From Mycobacterium scrofulaceum (GTDB taxonomy: Bacteria; Actinomycetota; Actinomycetes; Mycobacteriales; Mycobacteriaceae), in assembly GCF_002086735.1 (NCBI RefSeq), contig NZ_MVIJ01000045.1:1-43899 (forward strand): 43,899 nucleotides of DNA. Direction: 5' to 3'. Positions 35,621-43,698 of this stretch are shown piece by piece. The notes beneath the pieces were generated by a model. The model worked only from the letters and a program-made list of their open reading frames with translations. It searched no databases and had not been told where the DNA came from. The position numbers and the translations under genes are program-made. Every line of letters begins with the position of its first letter. Position 1 is the first letter of the stretch.

Positions 35621-36610
35621 TCAGATCAGACCCAGCTCGGTGACCGCGTTGCGCTCGTCGGCCAGCTCGCCGGTCGACTTGTCGATCCGGGCGCGGGAGA
35701 AGTCGTTGATCTCCAGGCCGGTGACGATCGTCCAGTTGCCGTCCTTCGTGGTGACCGGGAACGACGAGATCAAGCCCTCGGGCACGCCGTAGGAGCCGTC
35801 GGAGATCACCGACATCGAGACCCAATCACCGTCGGGCGAGCCCAGCAGCCAGTCCCTGGCGGCGTCGACGGTGGCCGAGGCGGCCGAGGCGGCCGACGAC
35901 GCGCCACGCGCGTCGATGACGGCGGCGCCGCGCTTGGCGACGGTCGGGATGAAGTCGTTCTCGACCCAGTTCTGGTCGCCCACGACCTCGGCGGCGTTCT
36001 TGCCGCCGATCTCGGCGTGGAAGATGTCGGGGTACTGGGTGGCCGAGTGGTTGCCCCAGATGGTCATCTTCTTGATGTCGGTGACCGCGACGCCGGTCTT
36101 CTTGGCCAGCTGCGAGATGGCCCGGTTGTGGTCCAGGCGGGTCAGCGCCGAGAACCGCTCCTTCGGGATGTCGGGCGCGTTGCTCATCGCGATCAGGCCG
36201 TTGGTGTTGGCCGGGTTGCCGGTGATCAGCACGCGGACGTCGTCGGCGGCCACCGAGTTCAGGGCCTTGCCCTGCGCGGTGAAGATGGCGCCGTTGGCCT
36301 CCAGCAGGTCGCTGCGCTCCATGCCCGGCCCACGGGGGCGGGCACCGACCAGGAGGGCCAGGTTGGCACCCTCGAAGATCTTGTTCGGGTCCGAGCCGGT
36401 CTCGACCCCGGCCAGCGTCGGGAACGCGCAGTCGTCGAGCTCCATCACGACGCCCTCGAGCGCCTTGAGCGCCGGCTCGATCTCGAGCAGGCGCAGCTCG
36501 ATCGGACGGTTGGGGCCCAGCAGCGAACCGCTCGCCAGGCGGAACAACAGGCTGTAGCCGATCTGGCCGGCGGCGCCGGTGACGGCAACCTTGAGAGGAC
36601 TTGCGCTCAC
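35621..36610 (-). CDS. mdh: Malate dehydrogenase
   Basis: A 329-residue NAD-dependent malate dehydrogenase, interconverting malate and oxaloacetate in the TCA cycle. Length equals M. tuberculosis Mdh (Rv1240). VTGAAGQIGYSLLFRLASG (10-28) is the NAD-binding loop, PRGPGMERSDLL the mobile active-site loop with substrate-binding arginines, and WGNHSATQYPD holds the catalytic histidine. The GTG at 36610 is chosen for its AAGGAG about 9 nt upstream and the conserved N-terminus; the frame stays open far upstream through corA without homology. A clear promoter lies 50-75 nt upstream. From memory, mdh in M. tuberculosis belongs to the cAMP/Cmr-responsive set, as does Rv1265 at the other end of this window. 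Confidence 0.97.
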   Translation of the reverse strand: MSASPLKVAVTGAAGQIGYSLLFRLASGSLLGPNRPIELRLLEIEPALKALEGVVMELDDCAFPTLAGVETGSDPNKIFEGANLALLVGARPRGPGMERSDLLEANGAIFTAQGKALNSVAADDVRVLITGNPANTNGLIAMSNAPDIPKERFSALTRLDHNRAISQLAKKTGVAVTDIKKMTIWGNHSATQYPDIFHAEIGGKNAAEVVGDQNWVENDFIPTVAKRGAAVIDARGASSAASAASATVDAARDWLLGSPDGDWVSMSVISDGSYGVPEGLISSFPVTTKDGNWTIVTGLEINDFSRARIDKSTGELADERNAVTELGLI

Positions 36611-36660
36611 GTCGAAATGCTCCTTGTGGAGGTAGTCATGCAGATTCGGGTCTCGGCTCG

Positions 36661-36688
36661 AAACTAGCGCACTCTGCTGGGCCGCCAA
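36661..36688 (-). promoter_or_regulatory. mdh promoter
   Basis: On the coding strand TTGGCG (36683-36688) and TAGTTT (36661-36666) are separated by 16 nt, a good sigma-A promoter. The leader would be about 45 nt and contains the AAGGAG of mdh. On the other strand TAGCAT (36755-36760) may be the -10 box of corA. Confidence 0.5.
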
Positions 36689-36802
36689 CCCCCGGTCCGA
36701 CACCCGCCTGGTGTCCCACGGCCGGATCGTCGCGCTTTGGGAACCCTGGACGCGTAGCATGGAGCACCGCCGGTCAGACCTGCGCAGCGATCGGAGGTGG
36801 AG

Positions 36803-37906
36803 GTGTTCCAGGGTTTCGACGCACTGCCCGAAGCGCTTCGGCCGCTCGCGCACGAGCCGCGCGAACGACGCCCGGATCCCCAGCCGCAGACCCCCAACGA
36901 CACGTTGGTCGACTGCGCCGTCTACGCCGAGGGCCACCGGCTGCCCGGAAAATTCAGCTATGCCGCGGCGCGGGAGAAGGTGCGCCAGATCGAAACGCTC
37001 GGGCACGACGCGTTCGTCTGGGTCGGACTGCGCGAACCCGATCAGACCGAGATGCAGGAAGTCGCGGATCTTTTCGGCATGCACCCGCTGGCTGTCGAGG
37101 ACGCCGTGTGCGCGCACCAGCGGCCGAAGCTGGAACGCTACGACGAGACCCTGTTCCTTGTCCTCAAGACGGTCAACTACGTGCCGCACGAATCGGTGGC
37201 GCAGGCCCGCCAGATCGTCGAAACCGGCGAGGTGATGGTTTTCGTCGGAAAGGATTTCGTGGTCACCGTCCGCCACGGCGAACACGGGGGGCTCTCCGAG
37301 GTCCGCAAGCGGATGGAGTCGGACCCCGAGCAGCTGCGGCTGGGCCCGTACGCGGTGATGCACGCCATCGCCCACGAGGTCGTGAACCACTACCTGGTGG
37401 TCAGCCACCTCATCGAATCCGACATCGACAGCATCGAGGAAGTGGCGTTCGCCCCGGGCCGCAAGATCGACGTCGAACCGATCTATCTGCTCAAGCGTGA
37501 GGTCGTCGAACTTCGCCGGTGCGTCAACCCGCTGTCCGGCGCGTTCCACCGGATTCAGATCGAGAACAAGGACCTCATCTCCAAAGAGGTGCGGCGCTAC
37601 CTGCGCGACCTCGCCGACCACCATTCCGAGGCCGCCGACCACATCGCCAGCTACGACGACATGCTCAACTCACTGATCCAGGCGGCGCTGGCGCGGGTCG
37701 GGATGCAGCAGAACAACGACATGCGCAAGATGGCGGCGTGGGCCGGTATCTTGGCGGTCCCCACGATGGTCGCCGCGATCTACGGGATGAACTTCCACTT
37801 CATGCCCGAGCTGAACTGGACGTGGGGATACCCGGGCGTCATGGCCGCCATGACGCTGACCTGCCTGGTGCTCTACTTCCAATTCCGGCGCAACAACTGG
37901 CTGTAG
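36803..37906 (+). CDS. corA: CorA magnesium/cobalt channel
   Basis: A 367-residue pentameric Mg2+ (Co2+) channel of the cytoplasmic membrane. A large cytoplasmic domain with a long coiled helix (LLKREVVELRRCVNPLSGAF) leads to two C-terminal membrane helices. The first ends in the selectivity motif YGMNFHFMPELNW, and the second is followed by the basic end FRRNNWL. Length matches Rv1239c (366). The GTG at 36803 is preferred to the one at 36797 because GGAGG (36793-36797) is then correctly spaced and the protein starts like homologues (FxGFDALPE). It is divergent from mdh and convergent with the SUFU gene across a repeat-rich terminator region. Confidence 0.96.
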   Translation: MFQGFDALPEALRPLAHEPRERRPDPQPQTPNDTLVDCAVYAEGHRLPGKFSYAAAREKVRQIETLGHDAFVWVGLREPDQTEMQEVADLFGMHPLAVEDAVCAHQRPKLERYDETLFLVLKTVNYVPHESVAQARQIVETGEVMVFVGKDFVVTVRHGEHGGLSEVRKRMESDPEQLRLGPYAVMHAIAHEVVNHYLVVSHLIESDIDSIEEVAFAPGRKIDVEPIYLLKREVVELRRCVNPLSGAFHRIQIENKDLISKEVRRYLRDLADHHSEAADHIASYDDMLNSLIQAALARVGMQQNNDMRKMAAWAGILAVPTMVAAIYGMNFHFMPELNWTWGYPGVMAAMTLTCLVLYFQFRRNNWL

Positions 37907-37926
37907 CCCGCTTATTCCGTTGTGCG

Positions 37927-38011
37927 CCTGGGGATTTGAGTGTGCAACCAGGGTCGAGTCTTTGCGATTTAATCGCCCTGGGTACACCCTGAACGCCTTG
38001 ACCGCACACTC
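37927..38011. terminator. Nested inverted repeats between convergent corA and SUFU genes
   Basis: Three inverted repeats are nested: GAGTGTGC (37938-37945) with GCACACTC (38004-38011); CCAGGG (37948-37953) with CCCTGG (37976-37981); and GCGATT (37964-37969) with AATCGC (37971-37976). CCTGG (37927-37931) offers an alternative partner for CCAGG. They fill the gap between the two stops and could terminate in both directions. Confidence 0.6.
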
Positions 38012-38018
38012 GACCGGT

Positions 38019-38612
38019 TCAGCTCGGTTGTGCGGCAGGCCGATTCGGGTTCAGCACGTCGACGCCGTCGTTCTCCCACGCCTGTCGCATGGCTTCGGCG
38101 CCCTTCAGCCGCACCCAGGCCGCCTCGGTCGCGGTGACGGGGGTCGCCGAGAGGAATCGCACCGGGTCGTAAGGTGGTTCCAGCGGCAGATCGTCGATCT
38201 CGCCGGGGCCCAACAACACCGCGGTGAACGGCACCCGTCCCGCCGCCCTTGCCCACAGCGGCGAGCCGAGATCGACCAACGCGTCGGCCGTCAGCACCAG
38301 ACCCTCGACGGCGGGCGTCGCCGCGAGTACCGCGAGGCTTCGGGCGATACCGGTGACCGGGCCGGGATCGCGCAGGCGCAGCACGACTTCGGCGCGGGGC
38401 CCGCGCGTGCGGTCGTCGACGACCTGCGTCGGGTCGGTCATCGGATAGCGCGAGCAGCCCACCGACACGTAATGCATCACGCGGTCGCTCCCGCGGAAAC
38501 GCAGCACTTCGATGGGCTCGGCACCGAGGAAGGTGACGCTCGCCGAATCGGGTTCGGCATCGGTGAAGTGGCGGCGCAGATGCGCGCGCACCTGGTCCAG
38601 GATCTGGCTCAC
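38019..38612 (-). CDS. SUFU-domain protein coupled to sugC
   Basis: A 197-residue soluble protein of the bacterial suppressor-of-fused (SUFU) type. Recognisable blocks are VMHYVSVGCSRYPM, the RAEVVLRL strand, FTAVLLGPGEIDDLPLEPP, and the C-terminal pattern FLSATPVTATEAAWVRLKG. The family is linked in some bacteria to immunity or toxin systems, but in most its job is unknown. The GTG at 38612 overlaps the sugC stop (GTGA, 38609-38612), so it is the last gene of the trehalose importer operon and probably translated from re-initiating ribosomes. No signal peptide. M. tuberculosis has no gene in this position between sugC and corA that I recall. Confidence 0.82.
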   Translation of the reverse strand: MSQILDQVRAHLRRHFTDAEPDSASVTFLGAEPIEVLRFRGSDRVMHYVSVGCSRYPMTDPTQVVDDRTRGPRAEVVLRLRDPGPVTGIARSLAVLAATPAVEGLVLTADALVDLGSPLWARAAGRVPFTAVLLGPGEIDDLPLEPPYDPVRFLSATPVTATEAAWVRLKGAEAMRQAWENDGVDVLNPNRPAAQPS

Positions 38613-39787
38613 CGCCGCTGCGCCGCAGCAACGGTCAGGTTCGCCCCGGAGTCGGCATCGAAAACGGCGAGCTTCGTGGTGTCGAACGCCAGCTCGATCG
38701 ACTGTCCAATCGCCGCCTTGGATTCCGCGGGAACCCTTGCCACGAACTGGTTTTCGTGTGCGTCGGCCTCCGCGGCCAGCTCGTCGAGTTGCGCGGAGCG
38801 CGCCGCCCACCCCGCGGTGGAGAAGTACACGAACTTGTCGGCCCCCAGCGACTCGACCAAGTCCACCTTCACCTCGAACGTGAGCGCCCTGATCCGCTGG
38901 TACCCGTCGATCAACGAGGCGTCCTGCAGGTGCTCCGGCCGCACCCCGACGATGACGTTCTTCGGTGGCGGGTGTTGCGCGATCACCTCGCGGACTTCCG
39001 GTGTCAACATCACCTCCCCGAAGGGCAACGTCAGACCGATCGGCGTCAACGTGGCCGGTAAGAAATTCATGGCCGGGGAGCCGATGAATCCGGCGACGAA
39101 GAGGTTGGCCGGCTCTTCGTAAAGCTGGTCCGGTGTGCCGATCTGCTGCGCTATTCCGGCGTGCATCACCACCACCCGATCCCCCAGCGTCATGGCCTCG
39201 GTCTGGTCGTGCGTGACGTAGACGGTCGTGGTGCCGAGCCGCTTCTGCAACCGGGCGATCTCGCCACGCATCTGGACGCGCAGCTTCGCGTCCAGGTTGG
39301 ACAGCGGCTCGTCCATCAGGAAGGCCTTGGGCTGCCGCACGATTGCCCGGCCCATCGCGACCCGCTGTCGTTGCCCGCCCGACAATTGAGAGGGCTTGCG
39401 GTCCAAGAGCTCGGTCAGGTCGAGGGTTCGTGCCGTCTCCTCGACCTTCTTGGCGATCTCCGCCTTCTTCATCTTCGCCAGCGTCAGCGGGAATGCAATG
39501 TTCTGCCGCACGGTCATGTGCGGGTAGAGCGCGTACGACTGGAAAACCATCGCGATGTCGCGATCCTTGGGCGGCTTCTCGTTCATCCGTTCGCCGCCGA
39601 TGCTCAGCTCACCGGACGAGATGTCCTCGAGGCCGGCAATCATGTTCAGCGTCGTGGTCTTGCCGCACCCCGACGGCCCGACCAGGATGAGAAACTCGCC
39701 GTCGGCGATGGTGATGCTGAGATCGCTCACCGCGGTGGCGCCGTCCGGGTAGCTCTTGCTGACATGGTCCAGCACAATCTCGGCCAT
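38609..39787 (-). CDS. sugC: Trehalose importer ATPase SugC
   Basis: A 392-residue ABC ATPase that powers the LpqY-SugABC importer, which recycles trehalose released when mycolic acids are transferred in the cell wall. Walker A GPSGCGKTT (37-45), the signature LSGGQRQR, Walker B AFLMDEPLSNLD and the switch histidine in YVTHDQTEAM are present. The C-terminal 150 residues form the MalK-like regulatory (OB-fold) domain, including VGVRPEHL. Matches Rv1238 (393). It is 6 nt downstream of sugB and overlaps the SUFU gene. Confidence 0.97.
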   Translation of the reverse strand: MAEIVLDHVSKSYPDGATAVSDLSITIADGEFLILVGPSGCGKTTTLNMIAGLEDISSGELSIGGERMNEKPPKDRDIAMVFQSYALYPHMTVRQNIAFPLTLAKMKKAEIAKKVEETARTLDLTELLDRKPSQLSGGQRQRVAMGRAIVRQPKAFLMDEPLSNLDAKLRVQMRGEIARLQKRLGTTTVYVTHDQTEAMTLGDRVVVMHAGIAQQIGTPDQLYEEPANLFVAGFIGSPAMNFLPATLTPIGLTLPFGEVMLTPEVREVIAQHPPPKNVIVGVRPEHLQDASLIDGYQRIRALTFEVKVDLVESLGADKFVYFSTAGWAARSAQLDELAAEADAHENQFVARVPAESKAAIGQSIELAFDTTKLAVFDADSGANLTVAAAQRR

Positions 39788-39793
39788 CGCGCG

Positions 39794-40648
39794 CTATCCC
39801 TTCACAGCGCCAGAGGTCAACCCGGCGATGATTCGTCGTTGGAAGATTAGAACAAAAACGATGATCGGGACCGTGATCACGACCGCGCCGGCCGCAATCG
39901 ACCCGGTGGGCTCCTCGAATTGCGAACTGCCCCCGAAATTCGCGATGGCCACCGGCGCCGTGATCGCCGATTTCGTCGCGGTCAGCGAGAGCGCCAGCAG
40001 CAGGTCGTTCCAAGCGAAGATGAACACCAGGATCGCGGCAGTCACCACCCCGGGCGCGGCCAGCGGCACGATCACCTTGCGGAAGGCCTGGGCCGGAGTG
40101 GCGCCGTCCATTTTGGCCGCCTTCTCCAGATCCCAGGGAATCTCCCGGAAGAACGCCGACAACGTGTAGATGGCAAGCGGAAGGGCGAACGTGATGTAGG
40201 GCAGGATCAGGCCCGGCCAGGTGTCGAACAGCCCGACGAAGCGTTCGATGTTGAACAGCGGAGTGACCAGCGAGATCGCCGGAAACATGGTGACCAGCAG
40301 GGTGGCACCGATCAACGCCCGCTTGCCGGGAAAGGCCAGCCGCGCAATCGCGTACGCCGCCATCGCGCCGAGCACCACCGCGATCGCGGTCGTGGTCAAA
40401 CCGATCCCGATCGAGTTGATCAGCGCCGAGCTGAACAGGTCGCCCCGGAAGATGCCTCGATAGTTCTCGAAGGACACCGACGACGGGATCAGCTTGCCGT
40501 CCTTGACCATTGACGTCGGCTTGAGCGAGAGGCTGAGAATCCACATCACCGGCAGGAGCGCGTACACCACCACGACGGTGTCGATCACCGCCCACGCCAC
40601 CGTCCGCGGGGCGCGGCGCCCCCCGGCCCATGACCGTTCACCGACCAT
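39794..40648 (-). CDS. sugB: Trehalose importer permease SugB
   Basis: A 284-residue membrane permease with six predicted helices, MalG-like. The EAA loop that docks on SugC is EKAAKMDGATPAQAFRKVI. The end RRIIAGLTSGAVKG is typical of the MalG subgroup. The ATG at 40648 lies inside the end of sugA (11-nt overlap) and gives an N-terminus about ten residues longer than Rv1237 (274); a start further upstream is open but has no homology. Confidence 0.95.
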   Translation of the reverse strand: MVGERSWAGGRRAPRTVAWAVIDTVVVVYALLPVMWILSLSLKPTSMVKDGKLIPSSVSFENYRGIFRGDLFSSALINSIGIGLTTTAIAVVLGAMAAYAIARLAFPGKRALIGATLLVTMFPAISLVTPLFNIERFVGLFDTWPGLILPYITFALPLAIYTLSAFFREIPWDLEKAAKMDGATPAQAFRKVIVPLAAPGVVTAAILVFIFAWNDLLLALSLTATKSAITAPVAIANFGGSSQFEEPTGSIAAGAVVITVPIIVFVLIFQRRIIAGLTSGAVKG

Positions 40649-41570
40649 CGAGACCACCACCGGGCGCCGCCGCGCCGAACACCTTGATGTAGACGAGCGC
40701 GATGATGCCCACACAGACGAAGATCAGCACGCTGATCGCCGAGCCCAATCCGACGTTGAATCCCTTGAATAGGTTGTCATAACCCAGGATTGACACCGAG
40801 TCGGTGTTGTTGGCGCCATCGGTCAGCACGTAGATGTTGTCGAAGATGCGAAAGGCGTCCAGCGTACGGAACAGCAACGCGACCACGACCGCCGGCTTGA
40901 TGATGGGCAACGTGATGCGCACCAGCCGGCGCCACGGCCCGGCGCCGTCAACCTGGGCCGCCCGCAGCAAGTCCTCGGGCACCAGCGACAGCCCGGCCAG
41001 CAGCAGCAACGACATGAACGGCGTGGTCTTCCATACCTCGGCAAGGACCACGATGCCCAGCGACGGGATCTGCTGGGTCAACGGCGCGCTGCCGTGCGGC
41101 AAAAGGTTCGCCAGATAACCGGTTCCCGGCGTCCACGCGTAGTACCAGCTGTACGATGCGACCACCGTGACGATCCCGTACGGGATGAGCACCGCGGTGC
41201 GCACCACGCCCCTGCCGACCAGGGTGCGGTGCATCACCAACGCCAGCGCCAGGCCCAACACGAACTCGAGCGACACGGAAACCACTGTGATGCCGAGGGT
41301 TACGGCCAGCGCCGTCCACCAGTAACGGTCGGTCAGGATCGTTTGATAGTTGCTCAATCCGACGAAGGCGGTGTCGTCGGGCATGGCCAGGTTGTTGCGC
41401 TGCAGGCTCAGCCACACCGCGTAACCGATCGGGTAGGCCGTGACCGAGAACATCAGGATCGCCGCCGGCGCGACGAGCGCAAGCGCAAGTCGCCGCTCCG
41501 ATAGCCGATTTCGCGACCGCGCATGCCGCGCGACGGCCACCCGCTCGCCCTCTACTGCTGTCGCGATCAA
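40638..41570 (-). CDS. sugA: Trehalose importer permease SugA
   Basis: A 310-residue MalF-like permease with six predicted helices. The EAA loop is EDLLRAAQVDGAGPWRRLV, followed by LPIIKPAVVVALLFRTLDAF. The start is taken as the TTG at 41570, which overlaps the lpqY stop as TTGA (41567-41570) and gives almost the length of Rv1236 (307). A GTG ten codons further on is possible. Translational coupling to lpqY keeps importer subunits in step. Confidence 0.93.
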   Translation of the reverse strand: MIATAVEGERVAVARHARSRNRLSERRLALALVAPAAILMFSVTAYPIGYAVWLSLQRNNLAMPDDTAFVGLSNYQTILTDRYWWTALAVTLGITVVSVSLEFVLGLALALVMHRTLVGRGVVRTAVLIPYGIVTVVASYSWYYAWTPGTGYLANLLPHGSAPLTQQIPSLGIVVLAEVWKTTPFMSLLLLAGLSLVPEDLLRAAQVDGAGPWRRLVRITLPIIKPAVVVALLFRTLDAFRIFDNIYVLTDGANNTDSVSILGYDNLFKGFNVGLGSAISVLIFVCVGIIALVYIKVFGAAAPGGGLDGR

Positions 41571-42976
41571 GGCAACAGCCCCTCGCCGTCGATGGCTTTC
41601 TGCGCCTGGGTGGCGAGCTCGTCGGCCGTCCGCTCGGGGTCGATCCCGGTGATGGGGCTCAGCGCCGCCGACAACCGCAGCGACAATGCCTGATACACCG
41701 GCGTCGCCGGCCGCACGGCCGCGTCGGTGAGTTGCCGGCGGATGATCGTGTACATCGGATACTTGGCCTGGAACTGCGAGTCGGAATACAACGACGTCCG
41801 CACCGCGGGCAGGCCGCCTTCCATCGACACGTACTTCTGGCTCTGCAGGCTGCGCAGACACCGCACGGCTTCGAAGGCTTCCGCGCGGTGGCGCGTGGTG
41901 CTGGCCACGGCGAGGTTCAGCCCGCCGATCGTCACCTTGGCCGGGCGGCCCGGAGCCACACCGGGATACGGCGCGAAGCCGAAGACCTTCTGGCTGGCGT
42001 CGTAGGCGATGCGGAACTGCTCGTCGCTGGGCACGAACGTGCCGACGCCGTTGATGCTGCCGGCCAGCGCCGGATCCCGGTTCAGCGGAAGGAAGGGGAC
42101 CCCGCCCTTGACGGCGTTTTCCAGCATGGACGCCAGGACGTAGGGCCAGTTGACCTCCAGTGCGGCCTTGCCCTGTTCGACCGCCAGCCGCGCCGTGCCT
42201 TCGTCGGTCCGGGTGATCGACGGGTCGGCCCCGGGGGCGGTGGCCACCGACCTGAGGATGCGCAGCGCGTGGACGGTCGCGGCCCGGTGCGCGGGTGTGT
42301 CGGTGAGGGTGACCCGGCGGCCGTCCTCGGAGAGCACCTGACCGCCGCCGCTCACCAGCAGCGTGTTGAACCAGACGACCAGGCCCTCGCCCTCGTTCGC
42401 CTGCACGGCGATCCAGGCCGGCTGGCCCGCGGCGTGCAGCCGGGTGGCCTCGGCCACCATCGCGTCCCAGTCCCGCGGCGGTTGACCCACCAGATCGGGC
42501 CGATACCATAGCAATTCCGTATTGGTGATGACGGGTGCGGCATACAGCTTCCCTTTCCAGCGGGCCGAAGCCAGCGGGCCGGGCAAGGTGTCAACGGTGG
42601 CATCTGTCTCGGCCCGGCCTTCGGGGTCGTCGGACAGCGGCAGTGCCCAGCCCGCCTCGGCGAACTCCGCGGTCCACACCACGTCCAGCGCCATCACGTC
42701 GAGCCCGCGGTCGTGTGCGCTCAGCCGCCGCGCCAGCTGCACCCGCTGTTCGCCGGGTCCCCGCGGCAGGCTCACATGCTGGACGGCGAACCGGCCTCCC
42801 ATGTGCCGGGTGCACTCTTGGGCGACCGCGCTGAAGGACGCCGAATCGGTGGCCGGCGTGAAGAAGGTGATCACCAGGCCGCTGGGGACGGACCCGCAGG
42901 CCGGCACCGCCGCGGCGATGGTGATCGTCGCCAACGCGATGACGCCCATCCGGCACAGACGCCCGTGACGATTCAC
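41567..42976 (-). CDS. lpqY: Trehalose-binding lipoprotein LpqY
   Basis: The lipid-anchored binding protein of the trehalose recycling importer. Signal peptide and lipobox VPAC put the acylated cysteine near residue 27. The mature protein follows M. tuberculosis LpqY closely (VMALDVVWTAEFAEAGWALP, NEGEGLVVWFNTLLVSGGG, VGTFVPSDEQFRIAYDASQ), including acidic, tryptophan and asparagine residues of the sugar cleft. Length is about 469 against 468 in Rv1235. The GTG at 42976 is chosen from this comparison; GTGs at 42979 and 42988 are equally possible and no strong ribosome-binding site decides. It lies 26 nt after the Rv1234-like gene, in the same operon. Confidence 0.95.
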   Translation of the reverse strand: MNRHGRLCRMGVIALATITIAAAVPACGSVPSGLVITFFTPATDSASFSAVAQECTRHMGGRFAVQHVSLPRGPGEQRVQLARRLSAHDRGLDVMALDVVWTAEFAEAGWALPLSDDPEGRAETDATVDTLPGPLASARWKGKLYAAPVITNTELLWYRPDLVGQPPRDWDAMVAEATRLHAAGQPAWIAVQANEGEGLVVWFNTLLVSGGGQVLSEDGRRVTLTDTPAHRAATVHALRILRSVATAPGADPSITRTDEGTARLAVEQGKAALEVNWPYVLASMLENAVKGGVPFLPLNRDPALAGSINGVGTFVPSDEQFRIAYDASQKVFGFAPYPGVAPGRPAKVTIGGLNLAVASTTRHRAEAFEAVRCLRSLQSQKYVSMEGGLPAVRTSLYSDSQFQAKYPMYTIIRRQLTDAAVRPATPVYQALSLRLSAALSPITGIDPERTADELATQAQKAIDGEGLLP

Positions 42977-43002
42977 CACCGAGTTCACAACTGCGCGTGG
43001 CC

Positions 43003-43530
43003 TCAGATTGCCAAGCGCGCCAAGAGATCCCGAGCCTTCTCCGCGTTCTGCGGATCGCAGAGGACGTCGTACCGGCCGGCGACCAACTGCATGGTCGAAC
43101 TGAAATCTCTTGTGCCACGGGCCATCGCGTACGGCACGGCGGAGGTGATCAACCCGAAGAACACGCCGGCGACCAGACCCGTCGCCAGCGCGGCCCACGG
43201 GTTCGGGCTGAAGAAGCCGAGCACCAACCCGATGAATAGGCCCAGCCATGCCCCGCTGAGCACGCCACCGCCGAGCACCTTGGGCCACGACAACCGGCCG
43301 GTGACGCGTTCGACCTGCATCAGGTCGACGCCGACGATGATCACCTGCTGAACCGGGAACTGTTGCTCGGAGAGGTAGTCCACGGCGCGCTGCGCCTCGG
43401 CGTAGGTGGGGTAGGACCCGACCGGCCAGCCCTTGGGCGGTGTCGGTAGCGAGGGGACCCCGCGCCGACCGGCCGCCGCGCCCGGGGGCGTGGCGCCGGG
43501 AACTTGACCGGGCTGGAAAGGACTAGTCAT
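43003..43530 (-). CDS. Membrane protein with general-stress-17M-like domain (Rv1234-like)
   Basis: A 175-residue protein that heads the trehalose importer operon. After a Pro/Gly-rich N-terminus (about 1-35) comes a fold related to the YflT/general stress protein 17M domain (YPTYAEAQRAVDYLSEQQF), then two glycine-rich membrane helices (about 85-130) and a C-terminal VLCDPQNAEKARDLLARL. Its role in trehalose uptake is untested as far as I know. The ATG at 43530 has CTCCTCC on the plus strand (GGAGGAG, 43542-43548) 11 nt upstream. A -10 box TAGGCT (plus-strand 43581-43586) lies about 45 nt before it. Matches Rv1234. Confidence 0.88.
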   Translation of the reverse strand: MTSPFQPGQVPGATPPGAAAGRRGVPSLPTPPKGWPVGSYPTYAEAQRAVDYLSEQQFPVQQVIIVGVDLMQVERVTGRLSWPKVLGGGVLSGAWLGLFIGLVLGFFSPNPWAALATGLVAGVFFGLITSAVPYAMARGTRDFSSTMQLVAGRYDVLCDPQNAEKARDLLARLAI

Positions 43531-43685
43531 TGGTGCTCATTCTCCTCCGCCCTGGCCAACCTCACATCTCGGGGCCTTCTAGCCTATCCAGGGGCGCCGG
43601 CCCGACCTGAGGAAAAGGCGGCGGCGTCCGACGCAGCGCGGCGACGCACGCCGCTTCGCGGCCGAATCGCCACCCACGCATCGGC

Positions 43686-43691
43686 TAGGTT
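43686..43691 (+). promoter_or_regulatory. -10 box of the Rv1233c-like gene
   Basis: TAGGTT ends 7 nt before the ATG at 43699, which predicts a leaderless transcript. Confidence 0.4.
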
Positions 43692-43698
43692 GAACACC

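Noticed and set aside
36797..36802. The GTG at 36797 as the corA start
   Set aside because: It overlaps the only good ribosome-binding site; the GTG at 36803 has correct spacing and matches homologues.
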